From NCBI RefSeq assembly GCF_011806525.1, contig NZ_JAAVKI010000001.1:186001-250000 (forward strand): a stretch of 64,000 nucleotides of DNA, given 5' to 3'. Position 1 is the first letter of the stretch. Each line of letters starts with the position of its first letter. The notes beneath the pieces were generated by a model. That model worked only from the letters and a program-made list of their open reading frames with translations, ran no database searches and was not told the origin of the DNA. A program made the translations under genes and the position numbers. This stretch comes from Thalassospira sp. HF15. Its GTDB lineage: Bacteria; Pseudomonadota; Alphaproteobacteria; Rhodospirillales; Thalassospiraceae. Shown piece after piece: positions 1 through 8,714 of the stretch.

Positions 1-763
1 TGCCTGCAAACGCCCCGGCAATGCCAGCTGATCCAATGGCAATCCATAAAATCCCGACTTCATCGCTTTGCCAGCCAAGGCGCAGTGTCGCAAGTTTGCC
101 GCCAAATGACCAAAGTGCGGTGCTTGCAGCTCCCATAAGGAATGCTGCAATCATCAAGCGCCTTATATTGCCGTTAAACTGCGGTAAACGATGCCGGGTC
201 GCTGTCGCATTTTGCGACGATGGAAGGGTGATGGCGCTTATGATCGCCATGATAATGGCAGTCACGGCAAACCCCGCAAAAGCCATGCGCCACTCTCCGG
301 TGATCAAAAGCGCAATGGGACCGGATAGCGCGACACCCGCGCTGGTTCCGGCATTGATGGTTGCATTCGTTTTATTCTTTTGATGGGCCTGCACGGCGCA
401 AGCAACGGCGGCGGCCATCGGCGGTGATGCCAGACCGGTGCTTGATCCGGCAACCAAGACGGCGCACGCCAGCCAGGTTGCATTCGGAGCTGTCGCAATG
501 CCAATCATGCCCAGGGCTGCGACCAACGATGCACCAATTGCAACACGACGTGGTCCAAACTGCTCGGTCAGTGCTGCTGATGCGATGATCGCGATGCAGT
601 AGCCCAAAAAGGATCCGCCTGAAATGAACCCTGAAATGGTTGGGCCCATGGACAGTTGTTGGTCGATGACGGGCAAAAATAATCCGAAGGCAAACCGTGC
701 GAAGCCATAACAAACGGCGATAAGGCCAAATCCGGTCGCGCCAATACGAAATGCGGTGCTCAT
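1..763 (-). CDS. MFS transporter, YbfB/YjiJ-like (partial, runs off the left edge)
   Basis: Inner-membrane permease of the major facilitator superfamily; substrate unknown. The visible 254 codons hold about seven hydrophobic helices. The first is a glycine/alanine-rich segment with YGFARFAFGLFLP, typical of the YbfB/YjiJ type. A charged loop after the second helix (EQFGPRRVAIG) matches the MFS loop 2-3 motif. The C-terminal half lies outside the window. The ATG overlaps the TGA of the upstream tetR-like gene (ATGA), so the two are translationally coupled and probably expressed together. By analogy with such pairs it may be an efflux pump controlled by its neighbour; this is inference. No stop interrupts the frame to position 1. 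Confidence 0.85.
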   Translation of the reverse strand, partial: MSTAFRIGATGFGLIAVCYGFARFAFGLFLPVIDQQLSMGPTISGFISGGSFLGYCIAIIASAALTEQFGPRRVAIGASLVAALGMIGIATAPNATWLACAVLVAGSSTGLASPPMAAAVACAVQAHQKNKTNATINAGTSAGVALSGPIALLITGEWRMAFAGFAVTAIIMAIISAITLPSSQNATATRHRLPQFNGNIRRLMIAAFLMGAASTALWSFGGKLATLRLGWQSDEVGILWIAIGSAGIAGAFAG

Positions 764-1293
764 GCGCTGGCCTGGGCAATCAGGGTGGATGCTGCTTGAT
801 GGGCGGCAGTGATCGCATCTTCGCCCTGATAAATAGCTGCTGCCGTACTGCCCTCGATCAGGACAAGGATTTGTGCGGTTAGAGTGCCGAGATTTGGGTG
901 GTCTGGCCCAATTGTGCCTGTCACCAATCTTGCGACTTGCGCATGAAAGGCGGCTTTGTGGCTGAGGACAATGTCCGTGATTTCAGGTGTGTTGCTACCT
1001 GTTTCGCCATAGGCGCGCAAGAAAAGGCATCCACGCGCGCCTTCGGTCCGGGTCCAGGTTTTTAATGCCTCAAACAAATCATCAATGCTTTGGACATCAA
1101 TCATCTGCAGGAAGCGCTTATCGCGCGCCGACAGGACTTGTTTGACAAGTCCGGTTTTGCCACCGGCATGCTTGTATAGGGTGCGGCTCGACATTTGGGC
1201 GGCTTCAGTCAGCTGGTCCATGCTGGTCGCGTTGAAACCCTGCTGATCAAACAGCCTTTCGGCGGATGTAAGGAGTTTGTTTTTCGTGTCCAT
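760..1293 (-). CDS. TetR/AcrR family transcriptional regulator
   Basis: 177-residue one-domain repressor. Residues 1-50 form the TetR helix-turn-helix: it starts with the usual [19 protein letters not shown] and continues with a recognition helix ending [12 protein letters not shown]. The C-terminal part is the variable ligand and dimerisation domain, with [10 protein letters not shown] as in AcrR/YjdC-like relatives. It is the first gene of a two-gene unit with the MFS transporter (4-nt overlap). A perfect palindrome at 1304-1321, 10 nt upstream of its ATG, is the likely operator for autoregulation and control of the pump. The inducer is unknown. Confidence 0.88.
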   Translation of the reverse strand: MDTKNKLLTSAERLFDQQGFNATSMDQLTEAAQMSSRTLYKHAGGKTGLVKQVLSARDKRFLQMIDVQSIDDLFEALKTWTRTEGARGCLFLRAYGETGSNTPEITDIVLSHKAAFHAQVARLVTGTIGPDHPNLGTLTAQILVLIEGSTAAAIYQGEDAITAAHQAASTLIAQASA

Positions 1294-1303
1294 GACGATA
1301 AAT

Positions 1304-1321
1304 GTAAAACGAACGTTTTAC
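1304..1321. promoter_or_regulatory. Palindromic operator candidate for the TetR-type regulator
   Basis: GTAAAACG-AA-CGTTTTAC: perfect 8-bp arms around a 2-bp centre, just upstream of the tetR-like ATG. This is the usual size and place for a TetR-family operator. It also lies close to the rpsB promoter on the other strand, so binding could in principle touch both. Confidence 0.6.
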
Positions 1322-1336
1322 TTTTGTCAAAGATTT

Positions 1337-1366
1337 TTGACCTCTGGCCCATATTTCCGTTAGGGT
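1337..1366 (+). promoter_or_regulatory. Candidate sigma70 promoter for rpsB-tsf
   Basis: TTGACC (1337-1342), an 18-bp spacer and TAGGGT (1361-1366). It is the best -35/-10 pair in the gap between the tetR-like gene and rpsB and would give a leader of about 200 nt. Prediction from consensus only. Confidence 0.4.
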
Positions 1367-1569
1367 ACGTGCGGTTGGCCCAAAGGTGCTGCGTACGGTG
1401 CTTTTTGGGCTTGCATTCTGTCAAAGAGGGGGCTAAAAGCCGCCTCGAACATCGCACGCGGAAGAGCGGCGACTGCCGTCATATGGCAACTCGTCCATCC
1501 GGTGTTTCATACTTGGTGTATGGAATTCCCTTCCGCGGAGGTATTAACCGGAAAAAGGTAGGAATTATC
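1367..1569 (+). other. rpsB 5' leader, no gene seen
   Basis: About 200 nt lie between the predicted promoter and the rpsB ATG. The rpsB frame stays open back to 1195, but nothing upstream of 1570 resembles S2. Long leaders upstream of rpsB are the place where S2 autoregulates its operon in other proteobacteria. I did not identify a specific conserved structure here. Confidence 0.35.
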
Positions 1570-2349
1570 ATGGCTTTGCCAACCTTTACCATGCGCCAGC
1601 TCATGGAAGCTGGTGTCCACTTTGGTCACCACACCCGCCGTTGGAACCCGAAGATGAAACCGTACATCTTTGGTGCACGCAACGACATCCACATCCTGAA
1701 CCTGCAGGAAACCGTTCCGATGCTGCATCGTGCGATGCAGGCAGTTCGTGACGTAACCGCGTCAGGTGGTCGTGTTCTCTTCGTCGGTACCAAGCGTCAG
1801 GCTTCCCCGATCATCGCAGACGCTGCAAAGCGTTGCGGCCAGTACTATGTCAACCATCGCTGGCTCGGCGGCATGCTGACCAACTGGAACACCGTTTCCA
1901 ACTCGATCAAGCGCCTGAAAGAACAGGACGAGATTCTGAACGCTGGCGCAGAAGGTCTGACCAAAAAAGAAATCCTGAACCTGACCCGTTCGCGCGACAA
2001 GCTTGAGCGCGCTCTTGGCGGTATTAAGGACATGGGTGGTCTTCCCGACATCATCGTCGTGGTCGACACCAACAAAGAATCGCTTGCTATTCAGGATGCC
2101 AAAAACCTGAACATCCCGGTTGTTGCGATCCTCGACTCCAACTCTGATCCGGCAAACGTTCAGTTCCCGGTTCCGGGCAACGACGACGCGATCCGCGCAA
2201 TCCAGCTGTATTGCGATCTGTTCGTTGGTTCTGTTCTGGACGGCATCCAGGAAGAAATGACTGCTTCTGGCGCAGATCTCGGCGAAGCGGAAGAAGTTCC
2301 GGCCGAGGCAGCTGCTGCTTCCGAAGCTGCAGAAGAAGCTTCCGCATAA
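1570..2349 (+). CDS. rpsB: 30S ribosomal protein S2
   Basis: 259 residues, the usual length for alphaproteobacterial S2. The protein binds the back of the small subunit at the head-body junction and is needed for S1 attachment. Family marks are [20 protein letters not shown] at the N-terminus, [12 protein letters not shown] and the [13 protein letters not shown] strand. The C-terminal tail is acidic and alanine-rich ([20 protein letters not shown]), a common lineage-specific extension. The start at 1570 is fixed by homology ([11 protein letters not shown]) and a purine-rich site GGTAGGAA just upstream; the frame extends further 5' but is not S2. It is followed by a terminator-like hairpin and then tsf, as in most bacteria. 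Confidence 0.98.
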   Translation: MALPTFTMRQLMEAGVHFGHHTRRWNPKMKPYIFGARNDIHILNLQETVPMLHRAMQAVRDVTASGGRVLFVGTKRQASPIIADAAKRCGQYYVNHRWLGGMLTNWNTVSNSIKRLKEQDEILNAGAEGLTKKEILNLTRSRDKLERALGGIKDMGGLPDIIVVVDTNKESLAIQDAKNLNIPVVAILDSNSDPANVQFPVPGNDDAIRAIQLYCDLFVGSVLDGIQEEMTASGADLGEAEEVPAEAAAASEAAEEASA

Positions 2350-2369
2350 GTTTCATTTTGTACCTGATG

Positions 2370-2398
2370 AAACGGCGGCTAGCATGCCGCCGTTTTGT
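2370..2398 (+). terminator. Hairpin terminator/attenuator between rpsB and tsf
   Basis: Stem AAACGGCGGC (2370-2379), 6-nt loop, GCCGCCGTTT (2386-2395), then T-rich sequence. The short T tract suggests partial termination that sets the rpsB:tsf ratio; inference. Confidence 0.65.
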
Positions 2399-2436
2399 TA
2401 GGTGTTAACCTGATCGCGTAATTAGGGGCTTTAAAA

Positions 2437-3360
2437 ATGGCTATTACCGCTGCTCTCGTTAAAGAGCTTCGCGAAACCACCGGCGCTGGCATGATGGATT
2501 GCAAAAAGGCGTTGTCCGAAACTGATGGTGATCTGGACGCAGCCGTTGACTGGCTTCGTACCAAAGGTCTTGCTGCTGCTGCCAAAAAAGCTGGCCGTGT
2601 TGCTGCCGAAGGTCTGGTTTCTGTTTCTGTTGACGGCACCAAAGGTGCAGTTGTCGAGCTGAACGCTGAAACCGACTTCGTTTCGCGCAACGAAGACTTC
2701 CAGAAATTTGTTGGCGAAATCGCAAAACAGGCAGTTGCTGCGAATGGCGACATCGATGCCCTCAAAGCTGCTACTTTCCCGGGTACCGAGCGTAACGTCG
2801 AAGAGCAGGTCACCCACATGATCGCCACCATCGGCGAAAACATGTCCCTGCGTCGTTCGGCTGGCCTGTCGGTCGAAAAAGGTGTTGTTGCTTCCTACGT
2901 TCACTCCGCTGTTGCCCCGGATCTGGGCAAAATCGGTGTTCTGGTTGCGCTTGAATCCGAAGCTGACGCTGGCGTCCTCGAAGGGCTTGGCAAACAGATC
3001 GCAATGCACATTGCGGCAACCAACCCGGCATCGGCAACCGTCGACGATCTGGACCCGGAACTGGTAGAGCGTGAAAAAGCCGTTCTGACCGACCAGGCCA
3101 AAGAATCGGGCCGTCCGGCAGAGATCATCGAAAAGATGATCGAAGGTCGTATCCGTAAATATTACGAGCAGGTCGTTCTGGTTGAGCAGACCTTCGTGAT
3201 TGACGGTGAAAACAAAGTCAAAACCGTAATCGAAAACGCTGCCAAAGAAGCTGGCAAGCCGATCACGCTCAAGGGCTTTGTTCGCTTCGAACTCGGTGAA
3301 GGCATCGAGAAAGAAGAAAAAGACTTTGCTGCCGAAGTTGCTGAGCAGCTGAACAAATAA
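2437..3360 (+). CDS. tsf: Translation elongation factor Ts
   Basis: 307 residues. EF-Ts is the guanine nucleotide exchange factor of EF-Tu. The N-terminal UBA-like domain carries the signature [16 protein letters not shown], and the core has the TDFVSRN motif that contacts EF-Tu. Two core repeats follow up to about residue 285. Start ATG at 2437, preceded by AGGGGC. It lies 87 bp after rpsB with a hairpin between them and is followed by two more hairpins, so it may have a share of independent transcription. Confidence 0.98.
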   Translation: MAITAALVKELRETTGAGMMDCKKALSETDGDLDAAVDWLRTKGLAAAAKKAGRVAAEGLVSVSVDGTKGAVVELNAETDFVSRNEDFQKFVGEIAKQAVAANGDIDALKAATFPGTERNVEEQVTHMIATIGENMSLRRSAGLSVEKGVVASYVHSAVAPDLGKIGVLVALESEADAGVLEGLGKQIAMHIAATNPASATVDDLDPELVEREKAVLTDQAKESGRPAEIIEKMIEGRIRKYYEQVVLVEQTFVIDGENKVKTVIENAAKEAGKPITLKGFVRFELGEGIEKEEKDFAAEVAEQLNK

Positions 3361-3370
3361 AACATCTGAT

Positions 3371-3397
3371 CGAAATGGTGCGTTCACCACCATTTCG
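3371..3397 (+). terminator. Hairpin just after tsf
   Basis: Perfect 10-bp stem CGAAATGGTG / CACCATTTCG with a 7-nt loop, but no T tract follows. It may protect the mRNA 3' end or pause polymerase ahead of the true terminator downstream. Confidence 0.4.
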
Positions 3398-3408
3398 TGT
3401 ATGATCCA

Positions 3409-3460
3409 GACCGGCGAGGTCGGCAGCGCATATCCGCCCTGTTACTCGCCGGTCTTTTTA
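3409..3460 (+). terminator. Rho-independent terminator between tsf and pyrH
   Basis: Perfect 10-bp stem GACCGGCGAG (3409-3418) / CTCGCCGGTC (3445-3454) closed by a 26-nt loop and followed by TTTTTA. Confidence 0.7.
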
Positions 3461-3526
3461 TATCTGAATTTTGCATTTCCCGCGCTTGGGCAATGCGTTA
3501 CATCGGCATTTAAGAGGCAATCCGAC

Positions 3527-4258
3527 ATGGCAGAAAACGGCCAACTTAAGTTTCGTCGCGTCCTTTTGAAGCTCTCGGGTGAGGGGCTCCTGGGCAATCA
3601 GCAATACGGTATTGATCCTGAAACAGTTGACCGGATTGCCAGCGAAATCAAAGCCGTTCACGACATGGGTGCCGAAGTTTGCATGGTGATTGGCGGCGGT
3701 AACATCTTCCGCGGTGTCAAAGGCGCTTCACAGGGCATGGAACGTGCAACCGCTGACTATATGGGCATGCTCGCTACCATCATGAATGCGCTCGCGGTTC
3801 AAAACGCGCTTGAGCGTCACGGCATTCAGACCCGTGTGCAATCCGCTATCCCGATGTCTTCTGTCTGTGAGCCCTATATTCGTCGTCGCGCGGTGCGCCA
3901 TATGGAAAAAGGTCGCGTTGTGATCTTTGCGGCAGGCACGGGCAACCCGTTCTTCACGACCGATACCGCTGCTGCCTTGCGCGCAGTTGAAATGGGCTGT
4001 GATGCCTTGCTTAAGGGCACGCAGGTCGATGGCGTCTATACCGCCGATCCGAAAACCGATCCGACGGCAGAGCGTTATGACGAGCTGACCTATATGGAAG
4101 TTCTGTCCAAAGATTTGCGTGTTATGGACGCATCGGCTATTTCTTTGGCACGCGAAAATGATATTCCGGTTATCGTATTTTCTTTGCATAATCCGGGTGC
4201 CTTTGCAGACGTAGTTACTGCAAAGGGGACGTTTACGATTATTTCGAATGGAGACTGA
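3527..4258 (+). CDS. pyrH: Uridylate kinase (UMP kinase)
   Basis: 243 residues. Cytosolic hexameric enzyme of the amino acid kinase fold that phosphorylates UMP to UDP. Visible marks are the N-terminal KLSGEGLLG, the nucleotide-binding GGGNIFRG, and DTAAALRA plus [13 protein letters not shown] near the C-terminal half. The frame is open back to 3401, but homology to PyrH begins at [11 protein letters not shown], so I place the start at ATG 3527. Two bases separate it from frr, so the pair is co-transcribed and probably coupled, the order found in most bacteria. Confidence 0.97.
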   Translation: MAENGQLKFRRVLLKLSGEGLLGNQQYGIDPETVDRIASEIKAVHDMGAEVCMVIGGGNIFRGVKGASQGMERATADYMGMLATIMNALAVQNALERHGIQTRVQSAIPMSSVCEPYIRRRAVRHMEKGRVVIFAAGTGNPFFTTDTAAALRAVEMGCDALLKGTQVDGVYTADPKTDPTAERYDELTYMEVLSKDLRVMDASAISLARENDIPVIVFSLHNPGAFADVVTAKGTFTIISNGD

Positions 4259-4260
4259 AC

Positions 4261-4824
4261 GTGTCTGACGTTGCTGGCCTAAAAAAGGACCTGTCCCGCC
4301 GTATGGAAGGGGCTGTGGAAGTACTACACAAGGAATTCACCGGTCTGCGCACCGGGCGCGCCAGTGTAAGCCTTCTTGAGCCGGTCATGGTTGAAGCTTA
4401 CGGCGTTCCGACCCCGCTCAATCAGGTGGCATCGGTCAGTGTTCCGGAATCGCGTATGCTCTCGGTTCAGGTATGGGACAAAACGATGGTGAAATCCGTC
4501 GAAAAAGCCATCCGTGATTCCGGTCTTGGTCTGAACCCGGCCGCTGATGGCACGCTGGTTCGCGTTCCGATTCCCGCCCTTAACGAAGAACGCCGTGCAG
4601 AACTTTCCAAAGTTGCCGGTAAATATGCCGAGCAGGCCAAGGTTTCTGTCCGTAACGTACGTCGTGACGGCATGGATCAGCTGAAAAAATGGGAAAAGGA
4701 CGGTGACATCTCCAAGGACGAGATGCACGACCAGGAAAAAGAAGTCCAGAAATTGACCGACAAGGTCATTGGCGAGATTGACGAGGCACTCTCGCACAAA
4801 GAACAGGAAATCATGCAAGTCTGA
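4261..4824 (+). CDS. frr: Ribosome recycling factor
   Basis: 187 residues, standard length. With EF-G it splits post-termination ribosomes. Recognisable parts are [10 protein letters not shown] near the N-terminus, the second domain around [30 protein letters not shown], and the long helices of domain I at the C-terminus. The start is GTG at 4261, directly after the pyrH TGA; the purines of the pyrH end (AATGGAGACTG) serve as its ribosome-binding site. uppS follows after 2 nt. Confidence 0.97.
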   Translation: MSDVAGLKKDLSRRMEGAVEVLHKEFTGLRTGRASVSLLEPVMVEAYGVPTPLNQVASVSVPESRMLSVQVWDKTMVKSVEKAIRDSGLGLNPAADGTLVRVPIPALNEERRAELSKVAGKYAEQAKVSVRNVRRDGMDQLKKWEKDGDISKDEMHDQEKEVQKLTDKVIGEIDEALSHKEQEIMQV

Positions 4825-4826
4825 TT

Positions 4827-5567
4827 ATGGCTGTGCTTTCTTCGCAAACCCAACTGTCAGATACGCTTTGTGTGCCGCGTCATGTTGCCATCATTATGGA
4901 TGGCAACGGGCGCTGGGCCCGCGGGCGTGGGCGTCCGCGCACCATGGGCCATCGTGCCGGTGTCGATGCGGTGCGTCGCACCATTGAGGCCGCCGGCGAA
5001 CTCGGTATCGAGTATCTGACGCTCTATGGCTTCTCGACAGAGAACTGGAAGCGCCCGGAAAGCGAAGTAAGCGACTTGATGGGACTGCTTCGCCTGTTTC
5101 TGAAGCGCGAATTGTCCACCTTGCACAAGAACGGCGTGAAAATTCGCATCATTGGTGATCGTTCGCGTTTTGCGGACGACATTCGCAAACTTCTTGCCAA
5201 GGCCGAAGATCAGACGCGTGACAATACGCGTCTGAACCTTACCATCGCTCTTAGCTATGGTGCGCGTGCCGAAATTACCCAGGCTGTGCGTAACATAGCA
5301 GCCAAGGTTGCTTCAGGTGAACTTTCTGCCGACGAGGTTACCGAAGACCTGATCGAAGAAAACCTGTCGACGGCGGGTATTCCGGATCCGGATCTTCTGA
5401 TCCGTACAAGTGGCGAGCAACGCATCAGCAACTTCCTGTTATGGCAGTCGGCCTATACCGAGTTTGTGTTCGAAGATGTGCTGTGGCCGGACTTTGACCG
5501 TAGCCATTTGCAAAAAGCCATCGATAACTTTGCCGGGCGGGAGCGGCGTTTTGGTGCCGTCATCTGA
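4827..5567 (+). CDS. uppS: Undecaprenyl diphosphate synthase (cis-prenyltransferase)
   Basis: 246 residues. Condenses isopentenyl diphosphate onto farnesyl diphosphate to make the C55 lipid carrier for peptidoglycan and O-antigen. Family motifs are present in order: IMDGNGRWA with the catalytic Asp, GHRAG, YGFSTENWKRP, and near the C-terminus LLIRTSGEQRISNFLLWQ with the IPP-binding Arg, Ser and Arg residues. It overlaps the next gene, cdsA, by 14 nt, so translation is coupled. Confidence 0.97.
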   Translation: MAVLSSQTQLSDTLCVPRHVAIIMDGNGRWARGRGRPRTMGHRAGVDAVRRTIEAAGELGIEYLTLYGFSTENWKRPESEVSDLMGLLRLFLKRELSTLHKNGVKIRIIGDRSRFADDIRKLLAKAEDQTRDNTRLNLTIALSYGARAEITQAVRNIAAKVASGELSADEVTEDLIEENLSTAGIPDPDLLIRTSGEQRISNFLLWQSAYTEFVFEDVLWPDFDRSHLQKAIDNFAGRERRFGAVI

Positions 5568-6372
5568 GACCAAAGACCCAAAAGACACCAATTCCGGCCT
5601 GTTGCCACGCGTCCTTTCCGCGCTGGTCATGGCACCAGTAGCTGTTGCGGCTGTCTGGTTCGGCTCTCCCTACTTCGACATACTGCTGTTTGTGTTCTCG
5701 GCTGGGATGATGTGGGAATGGTCGCGCATGTGCGCGCCAAACCACTATAATGGCATCTCGGTTGTGACAGGTGTTGCACTGGCTGTTGCCATGATCATGT
5801 ATGTCGCTGGTCAGGCGGAGTACATAGTCATGCCAGTCGCGATTGGCGTGATCATCGCTGCAGCGAGGTCAGGCAAAAACTGGCTGCTCGCCGGGTTTGG
5901 TGTTTTATATATCTTACTGGCCGCATTGGCAGCGCTTTGGCTGCGAACTCATGAGGGTGACGGTCTTCTGATCATTATGTGGCTGTTCTTCCTTGTCTGG
6001 GCCACCGACACGGGCGGTTACGCCTTTGGCAAGACCATCGGCGGTCCGAAACTCGCACCGCGCTTCAGCCCCAAGAAAACCTGGGCAGGTTTGATCGGTG
6101 GGATGCTCTGTGCGGGTGTCATCGGCGGGCTGGTCACCTATTTCAGTTCCGAAGCGATCAATTGGGTGATTGTTGGCGTTAGTATGGTGCTGGCAATTGT
6201 TGCACAGATCGGTGACCTTGGTGAATCGGCACTGAAACGCCGTTTCAAGATCAAGGACAGTAGCAACCTGATCCCTGGGCATGGCGGATTGCTTGATCGT
6301 GCGGATGGGATGTTGTCGGTGTTTCCTGTGGCCTTTGCTATTATCTGTTTCGCAGGGCTTTCTCTGCGTTAA
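5554..6372 (+). CDS. cdsA: Phosphatidate cytidylyltransferase (CDP-diglyceride synthase)
   Basis: 272 residues from GTG 5554, a multi-pass inner-membrane enzyme making CDP-diacylglycerol from phosphatidic acid and CTP. The C-terminal signature is intact: LKRRFKIKDSSN followed by IPGHGGLLDRADG. The frame is open from 5410, but the upstream residues are only the shadow of uppS. I chose GTG 5554 because a purine-rich GGGCGGGAG lies in front of it and the N-terminus then has the family length; TTG 5551 is an alternative. Confidence 0.95.
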   Translation: MPSSETKDPKDTNSGLLPRVLSALVMAPVAVAAVWFGSPYFDILLFVFSAGMMWEWSRMCAPNHYNGISVVTGVALAVAMIMYVAGQAEYIVMPVAIGVIIAAARSGKNWLLAGFGVLYILLAALAALWLRTHEGDGLLIIMWLFFLVWATDTGGYAFGKTIGGPKLAPRFSPKKTWAGLIGGMLCAGVIGGLVTYFSSEAINWVIVGVSMVLAIVAQIGDLGESALKRRFKIKDSSNLIPGHGGLLDRADGMLSVFPVAFAIICFAGLSLR

Positions 6373-6411
6373 GGCGGCCGATCTTCTCGCCGCTGTCCTT
6401 ACAGGTGTTTG

Positions 6412-7572
6412 ATGACTTTGAAGAAATCCGTCAGTGTTTTTGGTGTTACGGGCTCCATCGGGGCCAGCACCGTCGATGTTCTGAAGTCCCACACTGACAA
6501 ATATGCTGTTGAAGCTGTCACCGCTCATCGCAATGTCGATGCACTGGCAACGGCAGCCATCGAGCTTCGTGCCAAATGCGCGGTCATTGGCGATCCCGAT
6601 TGCTTTGACGCACTAAAGAGTGCCTTGGCTGGAACCGGCATAGATATCGCTGCTGGCGAAGAGGCCTTGATCGAGGCCGCAGAACGTCCGTCAGACATCG
6701 TCATTGCTGCCATTGTGGGCGCCGCAGGGCTCAAACCGACGTTAGCTGCCATTCGTCGTGGCGCGCGCATCGGGCTCGCCAACAAGGAAACACTGGTCTG
6801 TGCCGGCGCATTGATGACGGCCGAAATTGCCACACACGGTGCGACGCTGATCCCGGTGGATTCTGAGCACAGCGCAATCTTTCAGGTGTTGGAAGATCGC
6901 GAAGAAAACCGGATCGACCGCATTTTGCTGACCGCATCTGGCGGACCGTTTCGCGAGTGGTCGTTGGAAGATATGCGATCAGTTACCCGCGCGCAGGCCT
7001 TGGCACACCCCAACTGGGAAATGGGTGCAAAGATCTCGATTGATTCCGCGACAATGATGAACAAGGGGCTTGAGCTGATCGAAGCCTGGCATCTTTTCCC
7101 GGTGGCTGAGGAACAGATCGAGATTGTCGTTCATCCCCAATCGGTTGTTCACAGTATGGTCGAATATTCCGATGGGTCCGTGCTGGCCCAGCTTGGCACG
7201 CCCGATATGCGGACGCCGATTGCCTATGCGCTTTCGTGGCCAGACCGGATCAAGGTCGACACACCGCGTCTTGATTTTGCCACGATCGGAAGCTTGAAGT
7301 TTGAAACACCCGATATGAATCGCTTCCCGGCTCTTCGTCTCGCGCGACAGGCCTTGCAGGAAGGCGGTACGCTGCCTACTGTTCTGAACGCTGCGAATGA
7401 GGTTGCGGTTGAAGCGTTTCTCAAAGACAGAATCGGTTTTCTCGATATTGCCGGGACTGTCGAAAAGCTCATGACAAGGCTTGGAAGCGAAGCGCTTACC
7501 AGCCTTGATCAGGTATTTGAAACAGATGCTATGGTCCGCCGGGAAACTGCGGCGTATCTCGCATCGTCTTAG
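6412..7572 (+). CDS. dxr: 1-deoxy-D-xylulose 5-phosphate reductoisomerase
   Basis: 386 residues. Catalyses the NADPH-dependent rearrangement and reduction of DXP to MEP, the committed step of the non-mevalonate isoprenoid pathway, thus feeding UppS. Seen: the dinucleotide loop GVTGSIGAST at the N-terminus, ANKETLV, the metal and substrate residues in PVDSEHSAIFQ, the flexible loop around HPNWEMGAKISID and NKGLELIEA. A TTG codon precedes the ATG at 6412, but ATG is the natural start. Between cdsA and rseP in the same operon. Confidence 0.97.
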   Translation: MTLKKSVSVFGVTGSIGASTVDVLKSHTDKYAVEAVTAHRNVDALATAAIELRAKCAVIGDPDCFDALKSALAGTGIDIAAGEEALIEAAERPSDIVIAAIVGAAGLKPTLAAIRRGARIGLANKETLVCAGALMTAEIATHGATLIPVDSEHSAIFQVLEDREENRIDRILLTASGGPFREWSLEDMRSVTRAQALAHPNWEMGAKISIDSATMMNKGLELIEAWHLFPVAEEQIEIVVHPQSVVHSMVEYSDGSVLAQLGTPDMRTPIAYALSWPDRIKVDTPRLDFATIGSLKFETPDMNRFPALRLARQALQEGGTLPTVLNAANEVAVEAFLKDRIGFLDIAGTVEKLMTRLGSEALTSLDQVFETDAMVRRETAAYLASS

Positions 7573-7610
7573 ATTAAAATCGCCGGTTTGACCGGCTTAG
7601 GGAATTCTTG

Positions 7611-8714
7611 ATGGAAACCTTGCTTGCTTTTCTTTTTGTGCTCTCGGTGCTCGTGTTCGTTCACGAATATGGTCACTATTGGGTGGCAATCAAAAACGGC
7701 GTAAAAGTAGAAGCCTTTTCAATCGGGTTTGGCCCGGAACTTTTCGGCTGGCAGGACAAAAAAGGTACGCGCTGGAAGGTCAGTGTGATTCCCCTCGGCG
7801 GCTACGTCAAAATGTTTGGCGACATGAACCCTGCCAGTGCCGGTGGTCGTGACGACCTTGATGCCGAAGAAGCAAAACATGCTTTCCATCACAAAGGGGT
7901 GGCTGCTCGGGCCGCAATCGTTTTTGCCGGGCCGCTGGCGAACTTCATCTTCGCCATCATCGTCTTTACCTTCCTGTTCGCCGCTGTCGGGCAACAACGC
8001 GCTTTGCCGGTTGTTGGCGAAGTTATTGACGGTAGCCCGGCTGCCAGTGCCGGTTTCGTCGCAGACGACCGCATTGCTGCGATCAACGGGCAATCGGTTG
8101 AATGGTTCTCCGAACTTTCCGACATTGTCCGTGCAAATCCCGGTCAACCGATTTCTGTTACCGTACAGCGCGACAGTGAAACCCTGGACCTCGCTGTGAC
8201 GCCAGAAGCTGTCGAAGTCGACGAGGGCGGAATGACTGCGACCGTAGGACGGCTCGGGATTACGGCTGGCGACTTTGAAATGAGCCGCACAGGCGTTGTT
8301 GAATCCGTTGGTCGCGCGTTCGAGACAACCTATTCGTTGACTGCGCAAACCTTCTCGGCACTTGGGGAAATGATCAGTGGTGATCGCGACAGTTCCGAGC
8401 TTGGTGGTCCGATCCGGATTGCCCAAATGTCGGGGCAGGTGGCAGAAGGCGGGCTTGCACCGCTGCTGTTCTTTATGGGTTATCTTTCCATCAGCCTTGG
8501 GTTGATCAATCTGATGCCTGTTCCGGTTCTGGATGGTGGGCATCTTGTGTTTTACGCAATTGAGGCAATTCGCGGTAAGCCATTGGGGGCAAAAGCACAA
8601 GAATATGGTTTCCGTATCGGCGCGGGTTTGGTATTCAGCTTAATAATTTTTGCAACGTGGAACGATTTGACGCAATTGGGTGTCTTCAGTTTCCTCAAAG
8701 GACTTGCTGGCTAA
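7611..8714 (+). CDS. rseP: Site-2 intramembrane zinc metalloprotease RseP
   Basis: 367 residues. Cleaves transmembrane segments of anti-sigma factors and remnant signal peptides inside the inner membrane. The zinc motif HEYGH is at residues 18-22 in the first helix. One PDZ domain follows around residues 120-200, including a GSPAASAGFVADDRI loop. The second catalytic motif LMPVPVLDGGHL lies near residue 300, and the last helix is at the C-terminus. E. coli RseP has two PDZ domains; a single one is common in alphaproteobacteria. The start is ATG 7611 after TAGGGAA. Its TAA shares a base with the first possible bamA ATG. Confidence 0.96.
   Translation: METLLAFLFVLSVLVFVHEYGHYWVAIKNGVKVEAFSIGFGPELFGWQDKKGTRWKVSVIPLGGYVKMFGDMNPASAGGRDDLDAEEAKHAFHHKGVAARAAIVFAGPLANFIFAIIVFTFLFAAVGQQRALPVVGEVIDGSPAASAGFVADDRIAAINGQSVEWFSELSDIVRANPGQPISVTVQRDSETLDLAVTPEAVEVDEGGMTATVGRLGITAGDFEMSRTGVVESVGRAFETTYSLTAQTFSALGEMISGDRDSSELGGPIRIAQMSGQVAEGGLAPLLFFMGYLSISLGLINLMPVPVLDGGHLVFYAIEAIRGKPLGAKAQEYGFRIGAGLVFSLIIFATWNDLTQLGVFSFLKGLAG

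Noticed and set aside
1195..1569. N-terminal extension of S2 in the open rpsB frame
   Set aside because: The residues do not resemble S2, and a purine-rich ribosome-binding site sits right before ATG 1570.
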